From the NCBI GenBank assembly GCA_030147225.1, contig JASLAI010000066.1:1-13926 (forward strand): 13,926 nucleotides of DNA, read 5' to 3'. The notes under the pieces are model-generated. The model did no database searches. It had not been told where the DNA came from and was given only the letters and a program-made list of their open reading frames with translations. This document shows positions 6,336-11,297 of the stretch, piece after piece. Origin of the DNA: Planococcus sp. (in: firmicutes). Lineage in GTDB: Bacteria > Bacillota > Bacilli > Bacillales_A > Planococcaceae. Numbering within the stretch: position 1 is the stretch's first letter; every line of letters starts with the position of its first letter. A program made the position numbers and the translations under genes.

Positions 6336-7346
6336 CTATTCATTCAATTTATAAAGTTTGTCATCATCGTCTGCCGGTGTGCCTCGTCCGTCCGTATTAT
6401 TGCTGATGAAATAAAGTGAATCTCCATCCGAGTATACATCCCTTACTCGACCAAAGCCTTCAATCGAATCCGTCACTTCGGCGTTATCGAGATTCAAAAC
6501 TTTAATCGCTGTTCCTCCGAGTGCGGCTACATAAAGAGAATCGTCATGTGTCGCTATTCCGCTCGGTGCCCACGTTTCATCAGATCCTGTAGTGTAGAAA
6601 GGGGATTCCATGCCTTCTTCAGACTCAGTGCCTTCGATAATTGGCCAGCCATAATTCATGCCTTCTTCGATAATATTGATTTCATCATTTGCGGACTGCC
6701 CATGCTCAGAAGCGTACATGGTGTCATCGTCCCAAGCGATGCCTTGAGGATTGCGGTGGCCGTGCGAATAGATTTCAAATTCATTGGAAGCGTTGAGTTT
6801 AAGAATTTTGCCGTTGACAGAACCTAAATCCTGAGCAAGATCTGGAGTTGAGGCATCGCCGATCGTCGCGAAAAGGGTGCCGTCAGCATCCAATTCCAGT
6901 CGGCCGCCGTGGTGGACATTGCCAGTTGGAATTCCCTCAAGCAGCACTTCGTTTTCTTGCCATTGCCCGTCTTTCAAAAGCAAAGTGATAATCTTATTGT
7001 AGTCTTGGCCATCGCGTTCATAGACATAATATCCATAAGCTTCCTGACTTTCTTCAAAGTCTTGCTTTAAAACAAAGCCTAAAAATCCTGCTTCAGCGGC
7101 ATCAGAGACAGAATCGGTGAAGTTGACTTCTTGTCGCACCAAGCCACCATCTGCGTTTATATAGGCAACAGTGCCCGGCCGTTCCGAGATGTAGAATTCA
7201 TCACCAATCTTATTAATTGCCCAGGGAGTTTCAAGTCCTGTGGCGATTTCTTCGAAAGGTGCAGTCGCTTCTTCCGGATTTGGTGCAGCATTGTTGCATC
7301 CCGCAAGCAGCAAAAGAGAAAGTGAGGGTGCTAGAATTTTTCTCAA
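6336..7346 (-). CDS. Lipoprotein, PQQ-dependent sugar dehydrogenase family
   Basis: This is a 336-residue beta-propeller protein of the soluble glucose/sorbosone dehydrogenase family (GSDH), which oxidises aldose sugars with PQQ in characterised members. I place the start at TTG 7344-7346. It is 8 bases after AAGGAGG, and the in-frame ATGs upstream (from 7511) lie before or over that site. From this TTG a signal peptide with lipobox LAGC (residues 14-17, lipidated C17) appears, so the protein is anchored outside the membrane. Family motifs are LETPWAI (38-44), HHGGRL (145-150), GHRNPQG (196-202), SEHG (213-216) and NYGWP (231-235). H145 is the likely catalytic base. No PQQ synthesis genes are visible here, so cofactor use is uncertain. 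The gene is divergent from a 40-residue membrane protein. Confidence 0.87.
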   Translation of the reverse strand: MRKILAPSLSLLLLAGCNNAAPNPEEATAPFEEIATGLETPWAINKIGDEFYISERPGTVAYINADGGLVRQEVNFTDSVSDAAEAGFLGFVLKQDFEESQEAYGYYVYERDGQDYNKIITLLLKDGQWQENEVLLEGIPTGNVHHGGRLELDADGTLFATIGDASTPDLAQDLGSVNGKILKLNASNEFEIYSHGHRNPQGIAWDDDTMYASEHGQSANDEINIIEEGMNYGWPIIEGTESEEGMESPFYTTGSDETWAPSGIATHDDSLYVAALGGTAIKVLNLDNAEVTDSIEGFGRVRDVYSDGDSLYFISNNTDGRGTPADDDDKLYKLNE

Positions 7347-7422
7347 AAAAGATACCTCCTTTTTTTCCATCATAATTGAATAATTCACAGATAGGAAATA
7401 ATAGTATGAGGGAGGTGATTCC

Positions 7423-7545
7423 ATGCCATTATTAAAAGACGTAAAAGAACAAGAAGAAATCCGGAAAAAACAGAATCTCATTCGCATCATTACGTGGGTC
7501 ATTGTCGCCATTGTTCTGGTGCTGGTTTGGTATTTTACAAGATAA
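7423..7545 (+). CDS. 40-residue single-TM membrane protein
   Basis: ATG 7423 lies just after GGAGGTGATT (7411-7420), almost a full complement of the 16S anti-Shine-Dalgarno sequence. The product is 40 residues: a charged N-terminal half (PLLKDVKEQEEIRKKQN) and a C-terminal membrane segment of about 19 residues (IITWVIVAIVLVLVWYF) ending in TR. I do not recognise it. It is divergent from the sugar-dehydrogenase lipoprotein gene, with starts 76 bases apart. The perfect ribosome binding site and the clean amphipathic-plus-TM layout make it a likely real gene although it is very short. Confidence 0.65.
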   Translation: MPLLKDVKEQEEIRKKQNLIRIITWVIVAIVLVLVWYFTR

Positions 7546-7570
7546 AAGAAACATCTTCAGTTGACGCTGT

Positions 7571-7617
7571 AAAAAAAGACCATAAACAGCTCGAATCGTT
7601 CGAGGCTGCCTACAGTC
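7571..7617 (-). terminator. Terminator of the two-gene membrane-protein unit
   Basis: On the minus strand a long hairpin (7617 to 7578), with a core of CAGCCTCGAA / TTCGAGCTG, one bulge, and outer G-U pairs, is followed at once by seven T (7577-7571). It lies 3 bases beyond the stop of the 104-residue membrane protein. Confidence 0.7.
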
Positions 7618-7620
7618 ATC

Positions 7621-7935
7621 TTAGGATGGCTTTTTTTTCGTCTGGATAATTTCGGAAATAACAAATCCTAGCGTTATCCCTAACATGACATTGATAAGCA
7701 AAGGACTTAAAAACTGGTCACGGAAAATTGTCGCTACTGTCAGTATGTAAAACACTGCTTGTGTGATTTTGGCAATGGGGGGTATGGCGTCTTTAGGATA
7801 GCGCATACGAGCCAGCTGGAACATCAGGAAAGCCAGCAGCAAAACCAGGTAATGTGGCCACGAAAAGGAGGCGACCGTATTATTGATGACCGCAAAAACC
7901 ACCAGCGGTACAAAATAGAACAAAAGCGATTTCAA
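7621..7935 (-). CDS. Four-TM membrane protein, unknown
   Basis: This 104-residue protein has four likely membrane segments at about residues 4-22, 27-43, 55-71 and 79-97 and a basic tail (QTKKKPS). The start is TTG 7933-7935, 8 bases after AAGAGG. There is no better ATG. I do not recognise the family. It follows another small membrane protein gene on the minus strand after 20 bases and ends at its own terminator, so the two are probably one operon and their products might work together in the membrane, which is inference only. Confidence 0.75.
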   Translation of the reverse strand: MKSLLFYFVPLVVFAVINNTVASFSWPHYLVLLLAFLMFQLARMRYPKDAIPPIAKITQAVFYILTVATIFRDQFLSPLLINVMLGITLGFVISEIIQTKKKPS

Positions 7936-7955
7936 GATTAAAGCCTCTTTTCAAC

Positions 7956-8165
7956 TTATTTTTTCGTGTTGTTTTGCTGTTTGCGTCCAACCAGTAAATA
8001 CAGGTTATAGATGGAGAAGATGACTGCAACGGTGACGATAACGACCGAAACTACAGGATAAACAGAAACGCCATTTTGCATCATGTCAATAATTCGGGTG
8101 TAGACAATCCATGGTCCGATGACCAAAATAAAGATATCGAGTGCAGTACCAAGTTTAGTTCTCAT
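7956..8165 (-). CDS. Two-TM membrane protein, unknown
   Basis: This 69-residue protein has two likely membrane segments at about residues 7-26 and 35-60 and a polar basic tail (GRKQQNNTKK). The ATG follows GGAGGAACC. I do not recognise the family. It is the first gene of a probable two-gene unit with the four-TM protein. The only promoter hint is TATTAT or TATCAT on the minus strand near 8175-8190, without a clear -35 box. Confidence 0.75.
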   Translation of the reverse strand: MRTKLGTALDIFILVIGPWIVYTRIIDMMQNGVSVYPVVSVVIVTVAVIFSIYNLYLLVGRKQQNNTKK

Positions 8166-8233
8166 AAGGTTCCTCCAATGATAGATAATACCTTAATCTT
8201 ATCAGACTTTGGCTCTGACGTGTGCATAGAAAC

Positions 8234-8270
8234 CAAAACAGCCGACCAAAAAGTAAGGTCGGCTGTTTTG
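8234..8270. terminator. Rho-independent terminator
   Basis: The arms CAAAACAGCCGACC (8234-8247) and its complement (8257-8270) enclose a 9-base loop. It lies 8 bases past the end of the RNase HI-like gene and should terminate the riboswitch-controlled unit. Its U tract on the minus strand is short (TTTTGGTTT). Confidence 0.8.
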
Positions 8271-8278
8271 ATTACAAA

Positions 8279-8668
8279 TTACTTATGCGCACGAAGCTCG
8301 GTTCTTGCTAAAGCATCTGCTGCACGGTTTTGGGAGTCTGGAATCCATTTGATAAAACAATAATCGAATTGATCGCCAATTTCAAGTGCTTTTAAAAGCA
8401 AAGGCTTAAACTTTGGATTTTTAATCGATCTCTTTTCAAAAGCATCCACAGTCACTTGGGAATCGGACTTGATCGACACCATCCCTGAGGACAGTTCCTT
8501 AGCAAGCTCGAGTCCTTTTACCAGCGCAGTAAATTCTGCAGTATGATTATCCATTTCCCCCACATATTCGCTCCAGTGGATTAAATGACCCTCACCACGA
8601 ATAAATACGCCAACTGCGCTGACTTGCGGAGTTCCAGCCGACGCTGCATCCACAAAAACTTCCAGCAT
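8279..8668 (-). CDS. RNase HI-like protein
   Basis: This 129-residue protein has the RNase H fold, which cuts the RNA strand of RNA-DNA hybrids in active members. The four acidic positions are present: D7 (VFVDAAS), E45 (NHTAEFTAL), D69 (IKSDSQ) and D118 (NRAADALAR). It is short and lacks the extended basic handle of E. coli RNase HI, like the Bacillus YpdQ type, whose activity has been questioned in the literature as I recall it. The ATG shares a base with the stop of the upstream transporter gene (TAATG), and AGGTGAT lies just before it, so translation is probably coupled. It therefore falls under the preQ1 riboswitch, an unusual setting for an RNase H gene. Confidence 0.87.
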   Translation of the reverse strand: MLEVFVDAASAGTPQVSAVGVFIRGEGHLIHWSEYVGEMDNHTAEFTALVKGLELAKELSSGMVSIKSDSQVTVDAFEKRSIKNPKFKPLLLKALEIGDQFDYCFIKWIPDSQNRAADALARTELRAHK

Positions 8669-9360
8669 TACATCACCTGCTTTTCATCAATGGGTTTAAT
8701 TAATTTTGCCAAATAGCCAAAAGGTGTATCCAGTACAGAGACAATAAACTTCAATACGTAAGTCGAAATGAATATTTGAAGCCAAACATCGAACGGGAAG
8801 ACGCCCCAAAAAGCGATGGACGTGAAAATTAAAGTATCCAGCAATTGACTCAGCAGTGTGGAGCCATTGTTGCGGATCCAGAATTGGCTGTCTTTTGGAA
8901 ACATCTTGCGAAGCGCTCCAAAGATAATAACATCCAAGTGCTGGCTGGCAAGATAAGCCACCATGCTGCCGATGGCGATTTGTGGAATCAGCCCGAAAAT
9001 CGTTTCCAGTGAACTTTGTGCAAAATCACTTTCAGCCGGGATGAACTTAATGCCGAACTGCATAACCAGTACCATGATCAGCAAGGAAGAGAAGCCGAGC
9101 CAAACTGCTTTTTTTGCTTCTTTCTTGCCGTATTTTTCATTTAAAATATCCGTAGCAAGAAAGGTCGAGGCATAAAGGCTGTTGCCAAGTGTAGCGGTCA
9201 ATCCAATAATTTCAATGGTCTTTGTCACTTGGATATTGGCCAGCACCGTAGAAATGGCTACCCACGCAAACAAGCCGGTTTTGCCGAAAAATTTATACAT
9301 AATCAATAATAGAACGAAATTGAACAAGGCAAAGCCAAGTCCCCAAAATTCATTAAACAA
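8668..9360 (-). CDS. YhhQ-family queuosine precursor transporter
   Basis: This 230-residue membrane protein of the VUT/YhhQ family (PF02592) takes up queuosine precursors such as preQ0 or preQ1 across the membrane. Signature segments are ANIQVTKTIEIIG, then GNSLYASTFLATDILNEKYGKKEAKKA (about residues 58-84), and a C-terminal IRNNGSTLLSQLLDTLIF with conserved polar residues in the membrane. About six membrane segments are visible. The start is TTG 9358-9360, 8 bases after GGAGG (9369-9373). A preQ1-I riboswitch lies directly upstream and overlaps that ribosome binding site, which strongly supports the transport role. Synthesis genes queCDEF are not in the window, so I cannot tell whether the cell makes queuosine itself or only salvages it. 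Confidence 0.9.
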   Translation of the reverse strand: MFNEFWGLGFALFNFVLLLIMYKFFGKTGLFAWVAISTVLANIQVTKTIEIIGLTATLGNSLYASTFLATDILNEKYGKKEAKKAVWLGFSSLLIMVLVMQFGIKFIPAESDFAQSSLETIFGLIPQIAIGSMVAYLASQHLDVIIFGALRKMFPKDSQFWIRNNGSTLLSQLLDTLIFTSIAFWGVFPFDVWLQIFISTYVLKFIVSVLDTPFGYLAKLIKPIDEKQVM

Positions 9361-9368
9361 AAAAACTT

Positions 9369-9408
9369 CCTCCTTAGTTTTGGTAAAGCGGGAATTTGCG
9401 AACCGCTT
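9369..9408 (-). ncRNA. preQ1-I riboswitch (translational)
   Basis: On the minus strand, AAGCGG (9403-9408) and CCGCTT (9386-9391) form stem P1 around the loop TTCGCAAATTC (9392-9402). An A-rich tail TACCAAAACTAAGG (9385-9372) follows, which supplies the second pseudoknot helix. This is the layout of class I preQ1 riboswitches: short P1, TTCGCA-type loop, tail ending ACTAAGG. The end of the tail overlaps the GGAGG of the transporter gene, so ligand binding should hide the ribosome binding site and lower translation when preQ1 is plentiful. Confidence 0.85.
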
Positions 9409-9432
9409 GGTACCGTAAAAATGTCCTCAGTT

Positions 9433-9461
9433 AGTATAACTATTGTTGGAATAAAAAACAA
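9433..9461 (-). promoter_or_regulatory. Sigma-A promoter of the riboswitch unit
   Basis: On the minus strand, TTGTTT (9456-9461), a 17-base spacer and TATACT (9433-9438) form a good sigma-A promoter. It would start transcription near 9426, about 18 bases before the riboswitch stem and about 65 bases before the TTG start of the transporter gene. Confidence 0.65.
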
Positions 9462-9475
9462 ATGCGTAGTAGAAT
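9446..9475 (+). promoter_or_regulatory. Possible sigma-A promoter of the zinc-finger gene
   Basis: TTGGAA (9446-9451), an 18-base spacer and TAGAAT (9470-9475) precede the GTG start at 9508. It overlaps the oppositely directed riboswitch promoter, so the two could interfere with each other. Confidence 0.4.
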
Positions 9476-9507
9476 GAGGAAATGACGATTTGCTAAGAGG
9501 TGACAAA

Positions 9508-9708
9508 GTGAAAAAAGTTTCCATTATTAATGAAATCGATGAAATGCTGACGACATACTGTGAAGGCTGCTTTGTGAAAACCCAACTTCGCAAAGACGAA
9601 GGGAAAACTGCTGCCCACAGATTCTGCATCAGCAATTGTACAGTTGGATCCCAACTGCAATTTTTGGGGAATGAACTTAATAAAGTCGGAACCGGCGATA
9701 AACAATAA
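9508..9708 (+). CDS. Small zinc-finger protein (PF10782, zf-C2HCIx2C)
   Basis: This 66-residue protein starts at GTG 9508 after AAGAGGTGA (9496-9504). The in-frame TTG at 9490 lies before that site and is less likely. The putative zinc ligands are C18 and C21 (YCEGC), then H37, C40 and C44 in HRFCISNC. This fits the H-x-x-C-I-x-x-C pattern that names the family. TVGSQLQFLGNEL completes the domain. The family's role is unknown. The size and zinc site suggest nucleic-acid or protein binding. It is divergent from the riboswitch unit and ends at a hairpin, so it appears monocistronic. Confidence 0.85.
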   Translation: MKKVSIINEIDEMLTTYCEGCFVKTQLRKDEGKTAAHRFCISNCTVGSQLQFLGNELNKVGTGDKQ

Positions 9709-9751
9709 ATAGAAAACCTGTGGCAGAATTTCTGCTACAGGTTTTCTATTT
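9707..9751. terminator. Hairpin terminator after the zinc-finger gene
   Basis: Long arms (9707-9728 and 9730-9751, AAATAGAAAACCTGT core, one G-T pair) form a stable hairpin overlapping the end of the zinc-finger gene. The T-rich 3' arm (GGTTTTCTATTT) is consistent with a terminator, though a clean T run is missing. Confidence 0.65.
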
Positions 9752-9879
9752 GGCTTGATTGGAAGTGTGCTGCTCATGCAATTGAAGGACAGCAGAAGCG
9801 GGTTTTGGGACAGTCCCATAAAATTCGGAATTTTGAAAAGCATGAACTCCTCGTATACTTTCTTCATTCTTTCTAATAT
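9752..9879. other. Gene-free stretch with short palindromes
   Basis: I see no plausible gene here. Two short palindromes stand out: TGGGACAGTCCCA near 9806-9818, and AAAATTCGGAATTTT a few bases later. The stretch lies directly beside a degraded GNAT gene. It may be part of an old insertion or a dispersed repeat, but I cannot show that from one copy. Confidence 0.3.
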
Positions 9880-10110
9880 TCAAGCATCTGTCACGTCATG
9901 AGGGGACCAGTAAAAGATATCCATTTCGCTTTTTTCCCCTGTCATCGGATGTTTGCGAACATACTGAATGGCATGTACTTTCGTAAATGAAGTCTTTCGT
10001 AGAAGCGGACACGTCTAATAGATTCCGGATCTTTTGAAGAGATCGGATCAACTTCCAAAAGGAGTGGTTTGTTCTTACTCTTGATGCATTTCATCAATTT
10101 ACTTCCCGCA
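9880..10110 (-). pseudogene. Truncated and frameshifted GNAT N-acetyltransferase remnant
   Basis: On the minus strand, from about 10107 down, the frame reads PLLLEVDPISSKDPESIRRV and then RFYERL, a typical GNAT C-terminal half. At 9989-9988 the expected glycine codon is reduced to two bases (CTT-CA-TTT). In the original frame the protein stops after 19 more residues. In the next frame the normal ending continues as FTKVHAIQYVRKHPMTG, then EKSEMDIFYWSPHDV, with a stop at 9880-9882. The N-terminal half, including the acetyl-CoA loop, is missing. The sequence upstream belongs to an unrelated plus-strand fragment. No ribosome binding site precedes the in-frame ATG at 10142. The gene is thus damaged twice: 5' deletion and frameshift. 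Confidence 0.75.
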
Positions 10111-10232
10111 TGTACGCATTTTATTATAATCCCTATGAACAAGGTGATTTGATTATGGTGGAAGATGCAGATGGAGAGAAAACAGAAGCTTTAGCGCGTG
10201 ATAGCGGGGGCAAAAATTACACATGGATTTAA
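10083..10232 (+). pseudogene. 3' fragment of an unidentified gene
   Basis: An open frame running to the stop at 10230-10232 reads YAFYYNPYEQGDLIMVEDAD, then GEKTEALARDSGGKNYTWI. This looks like real protein rather than random sequence. It ends 11 bases before a strong terminator, as a true gene end would. There is no start with a ribosome binding site: the only ATG in frame (10110) follows ACTTCCCGC. The frame stays open back to 10038, but that part is antisense to the GNAT remnant. I do not recognise the family. It is probably the C-terminal part of a gene whose 5' end was lost together with that of the GNAT gene. Confidence 0.4.
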
Positions 10233-10243
10233 TGCGAAAAAAT

Positions 10244-10277
10244 AAAAGCAGAGACGGGAATTCCCGTCTCTGCTTTT
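10244..10277. terminator. Bidirectional Rho-independent terminator
   Basis: A perfect 34-base palindrome (AAAAGCAGAGACGGGAA at 10244-10260 and its complement at 10261-10277) has T-rich flanks on both strands. It serves the minus-strand cold shock gene and probably once served the plus-strand fragment ending at 10232. Confidence 0.9.
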
Positions 10278-10286
10278 TCTATTGTT

Positions 10287-10496
10287 TTATTCCGAATCAA
10301 TTTGGATAACATTTGCAGCTTGTGGTCCGCGGTTGCCATCAATAATATCGAATGACACGATTTTGCCTTCAGTCAAGGTTCGAAACCCATCACCTTGGAT
10401 ACCTGTAAAATGGACAAATACATCGTCACCATCATTATACTCAATAAATCCGTAACCTTTTTCTGAGTTAAACCATTTCACTGTTCCCTGGTGCAT
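10287..10496 (-). CDS. Cold shock protein, CspA family
   Basis: This 69-residue single cold-shock domain protein binds single-stranded RNA and DNA and acts as an RNA chaperone. The RNA-binding motifs are KGYGFIEY (residues 13-20, RNP1) and VFVHF (26-30, RNP2), and HQGTVKWFN opens the domain. The start at ATG 10494-10496 follows AGGGGGAAC. An in-frame extension to 10526 adds 10 non-family residues and has no better site. The 5' leader is about 55 bases, shorter than the long cold-shock leaders of some csp genes, and contains a CATGG/CCATG inverted repeat (10524-10528, 10540-10544) that could form a small hairpin. The gene is monocistronic, with its own strong promoter and terminator. Confidence 0.93.
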   Translation of the reverse strand: MHQGTVKWFNSEKGYGFIEYNDGDDVFVHFTGIQGDGFRTLTEGKIVSFDIIDGNRGPQAANVIQIDSE

Positions 10497-10558
10497 GCGA
10501 GTTCCCCCTATTATTGAGTATGCCATGGACCTATAGACGCCATGTTATGGATGGCTAT

Positions 10559-10587
10559 ACTATACATGAAGCCTATGAAAACGTCAA
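10559..10587 (-). promoter_or_regulatory. Sigma-A promoter of the cold shock gene
   Basis: On the minus strand, TTGACG (10582-10587), exactly 17 bases and TATAGT (10559-10564) give a near-consensus sigma-A promoter. It starts transcription about 55 bases before the cold shock ATG. Confidence 0.75.
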
Positions 10588-10627
10588 TAATCGTTGGGAA
10601 TACAGGCATTATGGTGCAACTTCAGGT

Positions 10628-10633
10628 TATAAT
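10628..10633 (+). promoter_or_regulatory. Possible -10 box before the HD-domain gene
   Basis: A perfect TATAAT lies 28 bases before the ATG at 10662, but no recognisable -35 sequence occurs at 16-18 bases from it. It could be the promoter of the three-gene run. An activator or an extended recognition would then be needed. Confidence 0.35.
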
Positions 10634-10661
10634 AGAAGAAACAAGCGTTAGGAGCGGAAGC

Positions 10662-11297
10662 ATGGAACAAGAAAAAATCAGGCAATGCAGAAATGAAGTC
10701 AAGAAAATTTATGAATTATTCGATGCCAGCCATGATTGGCAGCATATAGAACGGGTCATGAAGAACGCGCAAGCGATTCTGGAAAACGAGTCTGCTGATT
10801 CGTATATTGTAGAGCTGGCGGTGCTGTTGCATGACGTTTCAGATCCGAAATACAAAAAGCCCGGTGAAGACTTGGAGCAGGATATCTTGAACCGGCTCGA
10901 ACTTCCGGACGAACAGCAAAAGCAAATTCAGGAAGTCATCGAGTCGGTATCTTTCAAAGGCGGCAACGGAAAAACGGCAGAAAGCATCGAAGCAAAAGTC
11001 GTACAGGACGCTGATCGTTTGGACGCCATCGGAGCCATCGGCATTGCGCGTGCATTTGCATATGGGGGAGCCAAGGGACGAAGATTGTATGATTGGAACG
11101 AAAAACCGCGCACGGAGATGACCGAACAGCAATACCGGGATGCACCTACCAGCAGCGTCACGCATTTCTATGAAAAGCTTTTATTGCTGAAAAACCAAAT
11201 GACAACGGAAACAGGTAAGCAGATGGCTGAAGATCGCCATGAATTTATGCTATCCTTCTTAGAGCAACTACAAACAGAAACGGATGGGAATAAATGA
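10662..11297 (+). CDS. HD-domain phosphohydrolase
   Basis: This 211-residue protein of the HD superfamily (metal-dependent phosphohydrolases) is similar in layout to the YedJ type. Metal ligands are H24-D25 with H28 (SHDWQHIERV), the HD pair H57-D58 (AVLLHDVSD), and D116 in VVQDADRLDAIGAIGIAR. The start is the ATG after TTAGGAGCGG. The frame is open upstream to 10542 but without a good site and with non-family residues. The substrate, probably a nucleotide or other phosphoester, is not known. Its stop overlaps the start of the ABC-F gene by four bases (ATGA), so the two are translated in a coupled way. Confidence 0.9.
   Translation: MEQEKIRQCRNEVKKIYELFDASHDWQHIERVMKNAQAILENESADSYIVELAVLLHDVSDPKYKKPGEDLEQDILNRLELPDEQQKQIQEVIESVSFKGGNGKTAESIEAKVVQDADRLDAIGAIGIARAFAYGGAKGRRLYDWNEKPRTEMTEQQYRDAPTSSVTHFYEKLLLLKNQMTTETGKQMAEDRHEFMLSFLEQLQTETDGNK

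Noticed and set aside
7347..7511. Upstream extension of the sugar-dehydrogenase gene to give 391 residues.
   Set aside because: It would overlap the 40-residue gene, place the ribosome binding site inside the coding region and bury the lipobox 72 residues into the protein. TTG 7344-7346 is far better.
9493..9867. 124-residue minus-strand frame over the zinc-finger gene and the gene-free stretch.
   Set aside because: Most of it is antisense to the zinc-finger gene and the long terminator hairpin. The product resembles no family I know, and codon usage looks accidental.
10244..10277. Perfect 34-base palindrome as a possible recombination or attachment site.
   Set aside because: Its position just after two gene ends and the T-rich flanks on both strands are explained by a bidirectional terminator.
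10839..11165. Minus-strand frames opposite the HD-domain gene.
   Set aside because: They are shadows of a conserved coding sequence, with no start signals or family resemblance.
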